Positions 1 to 9,380 of a DNA stretch of 9,380 bases are shown in pieces. The DNA is from Prosthecobacter sp. Lineage in GTDB: Bacteria; Verrucomicrobiota; Verrucomicrobiia; Verrucomicrobiales; Verrucomicrobiaceae. Below the pieces are notes generated by a model. The model was not told the DNA's origin. It searched no databases and saw only the letters and a list, made by a program, of their open reading frames with translations. The stretch spans positions 1-9,380 of the forward strand of contig JAIWOJ010000044.1 of NCBI GenBank assembly GCA_020216965.1. Direction: 5' to 3'. Both the position numbers and the translations under genes were made by a program. The number at the start of each line of letters is the position of its first letter. The stretch's first letter is position 1.

Positions 1-5022
<5,022 letters not shown>

Positions 5023-5030
5023 GGGGAGGC

Positions 5031-5040
5031 GGTAGCTACC
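5031..5040. other. 10-bp perfect palindrome just before the uvrA start
   Basis: GGTAGCTACC is its own reverse complement and lies 8 nt upstream of the uvrA ATG, where a ribosome-binding site would normally sit. On the uvrA-coding strand GTAGCT also occurs as a direct repeat, the second copy inside the palindrome. No purine-rich Shine-Dalgarno is visible here. It could be a weak hairpin or protein site, or chance. Confidence 0.25.
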
Positions 5041-5068
5041 AGCTACGTCTGCTGATTGCAACCGGAGG

Positions 5069-5086
5069 GCTGTTTCTTTGAACAGC
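5069..5086 (-). promoter_or_regulatory. Candidate LexA (SOS) box upstream of uvrA
   Basis: The inverted repeat GCTGTT-N6-AACAGC lies in the 64-bp gap upstream of uvrA, its near edge 46 nt from the start codon. Read on the uvrA strand it contains TGTTC-AAAG-AAACA. This is one mismatch from the TGTTC-N4-GAACA palindrome that I recall, from memory, as the described Verrucomicrobia LexA motif. It also satisfies CTGT-N8-ACAG, the core of the E. coli LexA box. uvrA is a classic SOS gene in several phyla. The alternative is a small hairpin at the end of the hydrolase transcript, since the repeat directly abuts that stop codon. No T-run follows it on the minus strand, so an intrinsic terminator is unlikely. 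Confidence 0.6.
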
Positions 5087-6397
5087 TTATTGCTTTGGCT
5101 CTGGGGATTCGGGGGCTGGGGCAAACATGACCTCACTGCTGACCATGGCATCCCGGTCATCCGTCAGGGTAAGGAACCAAGTGTTAGCTTCTTTCGGAGG
5201 GCGCGGCGCGGTGATCTCACAGACCTGCTGGTGTGGCGACTGGGCGGCGGGCTTCCATTCGCCCAGTGTCGCTGGCACCGTGACCCACTCGCGGCCTGAG
5301 CGCGGACCCGTTTCCACGGTGTAGAGCAGTGTAGATTCTTTCAGCCTCGCGCCTGGGGGTAGCAGGCAGGAAAGCAGCACCTTGTCGCCCTGGAGCAGCG
5401 GCTTTCCTGCCACTGGCAGCGGGCGTCCACCCCGGCATTTTGAGTCGATGAAAAGGCCGATTTCCTCAGGTGCCCAGCCAGGCGGGTGACCGTGGCGCAT
5501 TTTGAGCTGAATGCGTAGGTGCTTTTCACCGGGAACCACGGCGTAGCTTTTCATGTAGCTATCTAGGGGGTAGTGGATGTCGTGGGTGCCATTGACAAAG
5601 AGGATGGGCACGCGGCAGCGGGGCAGGAGGCTGCCGGGATCATAGGCGCGCACCCAGTCCATGCGGCGCTCACCTAGCAGATCAATGCTGCGTTTTTGCA
5701 CGGACTCGCCCTCGTGCAGGAAACCGCAGCCATAGACGGGCACGGCGGCCTTGAAGCGATCGTCCAACGAGGCCACCAGGCAGGTGGTGTAGCCGCCCCA
5801 ACTGATGCCAGTGACGGCTGTGTTCTCCGCCTGCACCTCGGCAAAACTGCGCAGTAGAGTGTGGGCGCGGATCACGCTGGCTGCGGCGTGAAAGGGCCAG
5901 TCATCGCTGGTATCGCCGCCGATGCTGTCAAACTTCTCCGCGTGTCCGTGTGGCGGGCCGCCCTGGGGGAGGCGCTTCCGGCTGGCCTGATCGTGTGCGT
6001 TGCCTTTGACCGCGCCATTTGCATCCAAGATAGGGTCAGGAGGCTGCGAGCCATTCAGGTCCATGGCGATAGCTGCGTAACCACGCTTTGCCCACAAATA
6101 GACCCACTCCGCAAAGGCCGTGCCACCGCCGCCGTGGATGCACACCACGCCAGGAAAGGTCTGGCCTTCCTTCGCCATGCCAAGCGTGCGGGGCGAGGCG
6201 TAAAAGGCGAAGACCTCCGTGTCGAGCCCCTGATATTTCTCTCCTGTGTAGATCAGCGAATGCACCGGCTGGTCCTGCCGCAGCCACTTCATGGCGGGCA
6301 CTTGGCTTTTCAGGGCATCGAGGTTCCAGGGGCCCACCTGCTCCGCGATCAGGGAGTGCGAGAGAAGCCCAAGGCAGAGAAAAACAGCACATTTCAT
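5087..6397 (-). CDS. Secreted alpha/beta hydrolase, dienelactone-hydrolase/acetyl-xylan-esterase type
   Basis: This is a 436-residue protein with an apparent signal peptide (hydrophobic MKCAVFLCLGLLSHSLIA, probable cleavage after Ala18), so it should act in the periplasm or outside the cell. The alpha/beta-hydrolase fold is shown by the oxyanion-loop motif HGGGG at 88-92, the nucleophile elbow GISWGG with Ser199, a candidate acid Asp273 in NGTHD, and a candidate catalytic histidine, His302 or His304, in RHGHPPGW. After about residue 325 the sequence turns into a beta-rich segment to the end, which may be a small C-terminal beta-sandwich. Related proteins are common in Planctomycetes and Verrucomicrobia and are often labelled acetyl xylan esterase; the substrate cannot be read from the sequence. 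It lies 64 bp upstream of uvrA on the same strand, but the candidate LexA site between them argues for separate control. ATG at 6397 gives a clean signal peptide; the ribosome-binding site is weak. The hydrolase fold is secure, the exact activity is not. Confidence 0.9.
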   Translation of the reverse strand: MKCAVFLCLGLLSHSLIAEQVGPWNLDALKSQVPAMKWLRQDQPVHSLIYTGEKYQGLDTEVFAFYASPRTLGMAKEGQTFPGVVCIHGGGGTAFAEWVYLWAKRGYAAIAMDLNGSQPPDPILDANGAVKGNAHDQASRKRLPQGGPPHGHAEKFDSIGGDTSDDWPFHAAASVIRAHTLLRSFAEVQAENTAVTGISWGGYTTCLVASLDDRFKAAVPVYGCGFLHEGESVQKRSIDLLGERRMDWVRAYDPGSLLPRCRVPILFVNGTHDIHYPLDSYMKSYAVVPGEKHLRIQLKMRHGHPPGWAPEEIGLFIDSKCRGGRPLPVAGKPLLQGDKVLLSCLLPPGARLKESTLLYTVETGPRSGREWVTVPATLGEWKPAAQSPHQQVCEITAPRPPKEANTWFLTLTDDRDAMVSSEVMFAPAPESPEPKQ

Positions 6398-6420
6398 GGG
6401 CCATCAGCAACGCAGGCGGG

Positions 6421-6474
6421 CTGTCGTTCCTGGCAGCGAAGCGAGCTTTGGTTGAAAAGTCTGTCGTTCCAGAC
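6421..6474. repeat. Direct repeat CTGTCGTTCC in the divergent promoter gap
   Basis: The 10-mer CTGTCGTTCC occurs at 6421-6430 and 6461-6470, exactly 40 bp apart, inside the 101-bp gap between the divergent hydrolase and aroA genes. The second copy overlaps an inverted repeat, GTCTG (6459-6463) and CAGAC (6470-6474), with a 6-nt loop. A weak -35-like TTGAAA at 6452-6457 points towards aroA, but no good -10 follows at the right distance. On the other strand the repeats read GGAACGACAG, and GGAAC resembles the -35 element of ECF-sigma promoters. The repeat may be a regulator site or paired promoter elements; its function is unknown. Confidence 0.4.
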
Positions 6475-6498
6475 GATGTGGCGGGCTCCCCTCCCACC

Positions 6499-7866
6499 AT
6501 GGCCACCCTGAAAGTCCGCAAGCTCAAGTCCTTCCCCACCGAAATCTCCGTGCCTGGAGACAAGAGCATCAGCCACCGCGCCGCGATGTTTGCCGGCATG
6601 GCGGATGGACGCACGGTAATCTCCGGCTTCCTGCCCAGCGAGGACTGCCTGTGCACCGTGAAGGCCATGCAGGCCATGGGGGCGGAGGTGGAGCCGCTTG
6701 AGGAGCTGGAAGGAGTCGGCCTTGTGAAGCTCGCGATCACAGGCCACGGGCCGAAGCTCAAGGCTCCCGCCGGGCCGATTGATTGCGGCAACTCTGGCAC
6801 CACCATCCGCCTGCTGTCCGGCATCGTGGCGGGGCAGGACTTCAGCGTCGAGATGGGTGGGGATGCCTCCCTTTCCAAGCGCCCGATGAAGCGCGTGGCT
6901 GATCCGCTGCGGCTCATGGGCGCGAAAGTGGAGGGCCAGGGTGAAAAAATCTGCGCTCCGCTAAAGGTCACCGGCGGCAGCCTCCAGCCGATCACCTACA
7001 CCCTGCCCATGGCGAGCGCGCAGGTGAAAAGCGCCGTGCTGCTGGCGGGCCTGTTTGCCCCTGGCAAAACGACGGTCATTGAGCCCGTGGCCACGCGCAA
7101 CCACACCGAGCGCATCATGAGCCACTTTGGTGTGAAATGGCTGCGTGAGGGCGATGCCATCTCCGTCTATGGCGGCCAGACGCCACGCGCGACGGATATC
7201 ACCGTGCCGGGCGATATTTCCAGCGCCGCTTTCTGGATGGTCGCCGCCGCTGCCAGCCCTGGGCACCAGATCACGCTAAAAAACGTCGGCCTGAACCCCA
7301 CCCGCACCGGGGTCATCAACGTGCTGCTGCGCATGGGCGCGCAGATTACTAGCAGCGAGACCCACAGCGAGGGCGAGCCCCTGGGCCATGTCATCGTGCG
7401 CGGTGGAGACCTGAACGCCACCGTCATCGGCGGCGCGGAAATCCCCAACGTCATCGATGAACTGCCCATCCTCGCCATCGCAGGTGCGCTGGCCCGTGGC
7501 AGCACCCTCATCAAGGACGCCCGCGAACTGCGTGTGAAAGAGACCGACCGCATCGCTGCCGTGGCCGAAAACCTGCGCCGCATGGGCGTCACGGTCACTG
7601 AATTTGACGACGGCATGGAGATCACCGGCGGTGCCAAGCTCACCGGGGCCACTATCACCACCTATCACGATCACCGCATCGCCATGGCCTTTGCCATCGC
7701 GGGCCTTTTCGCAGAAGGGGAAACCGTGATCGAGGGCAGCGAGTGCATCAATACTAGCTACCCCAGCTTTGCGCAGGATCTGGCCCTCTTTCAGTCCGCC
7801 ACGCAGGGAGATTCCCCCATTCCGGTGCTCGCTCGCGTGCCGCGGCCATTCACCGGGAAATTTTGA
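6499..7866 (+). CDS. aroA: 3-phosphoshikimate 1-carboxyvinyltransferase (EPSP synthase)
   Basis: It joins shikimate-3-phosphate and phosphoenolpyruvate to make EPSP, the sixth step of the shikimate pathway to chorismate and aromatic amino acids, in the cytoplasm. The 455-residue product carries the family motifs in order: PGDKSISHRA with Lys22, CGNSGTTIRLL at 96-106 (PEP-binding loop, Gly100), RPMKRV with Arg128, SAQVKSA with Gln175, PGDISSAAF at 237-245, LNPTRTG at 265-271, IDELP with catalytic-type Asp320, KETDR with Glu348, and DHRIAM with Arg393. DKSISHR and GNSGTTIRL match the Bacillus-like sequence type rather than the E. coli type, which has SKSVSNR and GNAGTAMR. The C-terminus extends about 20 residues past the usual end. 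The frame is open upstream to 6088, but ATG at 6499 fits the family N-terminus, and a longer form would run antisense into the hydrolase. No clear Shine-Dalgarno is seen. It converges on the toxin gene with a 9-bp gap. Confidence 0.98.
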   Translation: MATLKVRKLKSFPTEISVPGDKSISHRAAMFAGMADGRTVISGFLPSEDCLCTVKAMQAMGAEVEPLEELEGVGLVKLAITGHGPKLKAPAGPIDCGNSGTTIRLLSGIVAGQDFSVEMGGDASLSKRPMKRVADPLRLMGAKVEGQGEKICAPLKVTGGSLQPITYTLPMASAQVKSAVLLAGLFAPGKTTVIEPVATRNHTERIMSHFGVKWLREGDAISVYGGQTPRATDITVPGDISSAAFWMVAAAASPGHQITLKNVGLNPTRTGVINVLLRMGAQITSSETHSEGEPLGHVIVRGGDLNATVIGGAEIPNVIDELPILAIAGALARGSTLIKDARELRVKETDRIAAVAENLRRMGVTVTEFDDGMEITGGAKLTGATITTYHDHRIAMAFAIAGLFAEGETVIEGSECINTSYPSFAQDLALFQSATQGDSPIPVLARVPRPFTGKF

Positions 7867-7875
7867 GGAGCCGCC

Positions 7876-8271
7876 TCAGGCGAAGGCGGGTTTCGAATTC
7901 GCCTCCAGCCAAGCCGCGTAGCTTTCCTCCGTCATCTCCCCGGCAGCCAGGGCCAACGTGCGGATGGCGGCATCGGCCTCGGTGGCTGTCAGTTCGTAGC
8001 CGTTCAGTGCCAGAAAAAGCACGCCGGTCACAAAGCCCGTGCGCTTGTTACCGTCCAGGAAAGGATGGTTTTTGACCAAACCGTGAACGTAGCTGGCAGC
8101 GAGGTCGAAAACAGCAGGCTGCCCATAGGCAAGCAGGTTCAGCGGCCTGCCGAGCGCGGAGTCCAGCAAGCCTTCATCCCTGATGCCGGAGGTGCCACCA
8201 TGCACGGCCAGCGATTGCTCGTGCAGCAGCAGCACCGTCTCCCGCAGTACCCATTCAGGCTCCGCTTTCAC
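7876..8271 (-). CDS. doc: Death-on-curing (Doc) family toxin of a type II TA pair
   Basis: This 131-residue protein is about the size of phage P1 Doc (126). Its Fic-fold signature is HPFLDGNKRT at 69-78. The Lys where AMP-transferring Fic proteins have Gly (GNGR) is the mark of the Doc branch; P1 Doc phosphorylates and inactivates elongation factor Tu. The N-terminal helix WVLRETVLLLHEQSLAVHGG and the segment GIRDEGLLDSALGRP are also typical of the family. It starts at GTG and overlaps the antitoxin stop codon by 4 nt (GTGA), which implies translational coupling from the antitoxin. The active-site motif is complete, so the toxin looks functional. The target is inferred from the family and not shown by the sequence. 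Confidence 0.95.
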   Translation of the reverse strand: MKAEPEWVLRETVLLLHEQSLAVHGGTSGIRDEGLLDSALGRPLNLLAYGQPAVFDLAASYVHGLVKNHPFLDGNKRTGFVTGVLFLALNGYELTATEADAAIRTLALAAGEMTEESYAAWLEANSKPAFA

Positions 8272-8498
8272 TTCGCCAGCTCCCTCAGGGTGTTGTGATA
8301 GCGGCGCATGATGTCCTGCGCGATGCGGAGTTGCTCACTGACAGCAGGTTTCTGGTTGGACAAAGTCAGCCGACCATCAGCCGCATCCGTGACCGTGATG
8401 CTGTCGCCTTCATCCGCTTGGAGATGGGAAAGCGCCTCCTTGGGAAGAATCACCCCGACCGAGTTGCCGATTTTGCGAAGTTTGAGTTCCAGGACCAT
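8268..8498 (-). CDS. AbrB/MazE-type (SpoVT-AbrB fold) antitoxin, partner of the Doc toxin
   Basis: The 76-residue product has a swapped-hairpin AbrB/MazE DNA-binding domain in its first 47 residues. The hallmark is LKLRKIGNSVGVILPKEAL (5-23), followed by the acidic turn DEGDSITV and DGRLTL. Residues about 50-76 look helical and charged (EQLRIAQDIMRRYHNTLREL) and are the likely toxin-neutralising tail. It lies immediately upstream of doc and overlaps it by 4 nt. P1 doc is paired with a Phd-fold antitoxin; here the AbrB fold replaces it, a combination also known elsewhere. I chose ATG at 8498 over an in-frame GTG at 8516: family members begin right before the LKLRKIGNS strand, and the GTG lies in the presumed operator and before the expected transcript start. 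No Shine-Dalgarno is visible. Autoregulation by the antitoxin or the complex is expected from the family. Confidence 0.93.
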   Translation of the reverse strand: MVLELKLRKIGNSVGVILPKEALSHLQADEGDSITVTDAADGRLTLSNQKPAVSEQLRIAQDIMRRYHNTLRELAK

Positions 8499-8504
8499 GT
8501 CGCA

Positions 8505-8528
8505 GTGTAATAACACATGTTATAACAT
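8505..8528. promoter_or_regulatory. Tandem near-palindromes, probable TA operator
   Basis: Two 10-bp sites, TGTAATAACA (8506-8515) and TGTTATAACA (8518-8527), differ at one base and are spaced 12 bp apart. The second is a perfect palindrome, extended to 12 bp as ATGTTATAACAT (8517-8528). The first is palindromic except for one central pair and is flanked to GTGT/ACAC arms. The block is AT-rich in a GC-rich background and lies 6 nt upstream of the antitoxin start. Such paired sites fit binding by an AbrB-type antitoxin or its toxin complex; this is inference from position and symmetry. Confidence 0.65.
8519..8527 (-). promoter_or_regulatory. Candidate extended -10 promoter element for the TA pair
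   Basis: On the minus strand TGT-TATAAC fits the extended -10 pattern TGn-TATAAT with one mismatch. No good -35 is found 16-18 bp upstream, which extended -10 promoters can do without. A start about 7 nt downstream, near 8512, would give a leader of about 14 nt to the ATG at 8498. The element is embedded in the palindromic operator, so bound repressor would block it. Confidence 0.45.
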
Positions 8529-9380
8529 CAACAGGTTTGTCTCTGCTCCCTCCGCGCCGACAAAAGACGCAATGCCAGCAGGCAAAGCAGCACGGCCAGC
8601 AGCAGCGAGCCCGCCATGGCGCAGGCCAGGGGCAGGTTGCGGTCGGCAAAGGCGCGCTGCACGATTTTGTTGCCCAGCATCTCGTCTCCCGCCCCGCCGA
8701 CGAACTGCGGCACGACATATTGGCCCAGACAGCCCACCATCATCAGCACGGTGGCAGAGATCAGCCCCTCCCGCACCCCAGGCAGGAAAACGCGGCGCAC
8801 GGCCTGCCAGCCACTGGCTCCGAGGTCCCTGGCGGCATCCAGCAGTTGCAGGTCAAATTTTTCCGCGGCTGCATACATGGGCAGGATGGCAAAGGGCAGT
8901 TGGGTGAAGACCATGACGAGCAGCACCGCGCCTGGGTTGTTCAGCAGTTGCGTGTCCTCACTGGCTAGGTGCAGCGCCACCAGCAGCCGCTTCACGAGCC
9001 CCTCTGGATGCAGCAGGCTGCGCCAGGCAAAGATGCGGATGACGAGGTTGGTCAAAAAAGGCAGCACCACGAGCAGCAGCAGCACACTGCGCCAGTGCGG
9101 GGCAGAGCGGGCCATGTGCAGGGATACAGGCACTGCCAGCCCCACACAGACCAGGGTGCAGATCGCGCTCATGCCCAGCGTGCGGGCCAGCACGGGCAGA
9201 TAGACTGGATCTGCCAAGGAGCGCACCGTCTCCAGCGTCCATGCCGTGCCTGCGCTGCCCTGGGCATCGACGGAACGGAAGGCGTAGGCCAGCAGCATCA
9301 CGCAGGGGGCCAGGAAAAACACCAGCAGCCACGCCATGGGCAGCGCGGACAGCAGCATTTCCTGACGGCGACTCGGATTC
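8528..9380 (-). CDS. potB: Polyamine (spermidine/putrescine-type) ABC transporter permease, PotB-like, start probably outside the window
   Basis: This is an inner-membrane subunit of a binding-protein-dependent ABC importer. Counting from the first visible ATG at 9358 it has 276 residues and about six hydrophobic segments. The EAA loop that contacts the ATPase is LDAARDLGASGWQAVRRVFLPG at about 173-194 (key residues D174, A175, D178, G180, P193). PotB-like features are VIRIFAWRSLL at 106-116 and VVPQFVGGAGDEMLGN at 215-230. The frame stays open from that ATG to the window edge, adding residues NPSRRQE, and the family normally has a short basic tail before the first membrane helix; the true start is therefore likely off the right edge. 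The C-terminus (LLSARREQRQTC) looks complete. No second permease (PotC), ATPase or binding protein follows it; the TA pair comes next. Other substrates of the same permease family are possible. Confidence 0.9.
   Translation of the reverse strand, partial: NPSRRQEMLLSALPMAWLLVFFLAPCVMLLAYAFRSVDAQGSAGTAWTLETVRSLADPVYLPVLARTLGMSAICTLVCVGLAVPVSLHMARSAPHWRSVLLLLVVLPFLTNLVIRIFAWRSLLHPEGLVKRLLVALHLASEDTQLLNNPGAVLLVMVFTQLPFAILPMYAAAEKFDLQLLDAARDLGASGWQAVRRVFLPGVREGLISATVLMMVGCLGQYVVPQFVGGAGDEMLGNKIVQRAFADRNLPLACAMAGSLLLAVLLCLLALRLLSARREQRQTC

Noticed and set aside
6088..6498. In-frame upstream extension of aroA to a start at 6088
   Set aside because: The extra 137 residues have no AroA homology, run antisense to the hydrolase gene and are arginine/proline-rich shadow sequence. 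The family N-terminus begins at ATG 6499.
6036..6995. Minus-strand open frame of 319 codons spanning the hydrolase start and early aroA
   Set aside because: It overlaps two well-supported genes in other frames, and its translation is a shadow with no coherent domain.
7871..7889. Inverted repeat CCGCCT/AGGCGG at the aroA-toxin convergent junction as a bidirectional terminator
   Set aside because: The stem is only 6 bp with no T-run on either side, it overlaps the toxin stop codon and coding end, and an alternative 5-bp fold competes. It is not a convincing intrinsic terminator.
8499..8516. GTG at 8516 as the antitoxin start
   Set aside because: It would add six residues (MLLHCD) not typical of the family and lies inside the operator, before the expected transcript start.
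8517..8528. ATGTTATAACAT as another LexA box
   Set aside because: The half-sites TGTT and AACA are only 2 bp apart, not matching TGTTC-N4-GAACA or CTGT-N8-ACAG. Its position fits a TA operator better.
8308..9203. Plus-strand open frames opposite potB and the antitoxin (8308-8907, 8537-8968, 8616-9203)
   Set aside because: They are antisense to a clear permease and show no domain of their own.

Overview
The window looks like a GC-rich chromosomal segment of a Verrucomicrobiota bacterium (PVC superphylum). The main reason is the minus-strand gene on the left: a double-length UvrA in which two UvrA copies are joined in one reading frame. That architecture is familiar from Chlamydiae and relatives. 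A sequence close to the LexA-box form I recall for Verrucomicrobia lies just upstream of it. Placement at genus level is not possible from this window.

Layout from left to right: (1) 1-5022, minus: tandem-fused uvrA, whose C-terminal part runs off the left edge. (2) 5023-5086: a short gap with a candidate LexA/SOS box and a small palindrome. (3) 5087-6397, minus: a secreted alpha/beta hydrolase of the dienelactone-hydrolase/acetyl-xylan-esterase type. (4) 6398-6498: a divergent promoter gap with a repeated 10-mer. (5) 6499-7866, plus: aroA (EPSP synthase, Bacillus-like sequence type). (6) 7876-8498, minus: a toxin-antitoxin pair, with an AbrB/MazE-type antitoxin overlapping a Doc-type Fic toxin by 4 nt. 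(7) 8505-8528: an AT-rich block with two near-identical 10-bp near-palindromes, the likely promoter/operator of the pair. (8) 8528 to the right edge, minus: a PotB-like polyamine ABC permease whose start is probably outside the window. No gene-free stretch exceeds about 100 bases.

The genes do not form one pathway: DNA repair, a secreted esterase-like enzyme, aromatic biosynthesis, a TA module and polyamine uptake are side by side. I found no convincing new multi-gene system. The observations most worth checking are the candidate SOS box before fused uvrA, the unequal DNA-contacting insertion domains of the two UvrA copies, the tandem operator of the TA pair, and the repeated 10-mer between the hydrolase and aroA.
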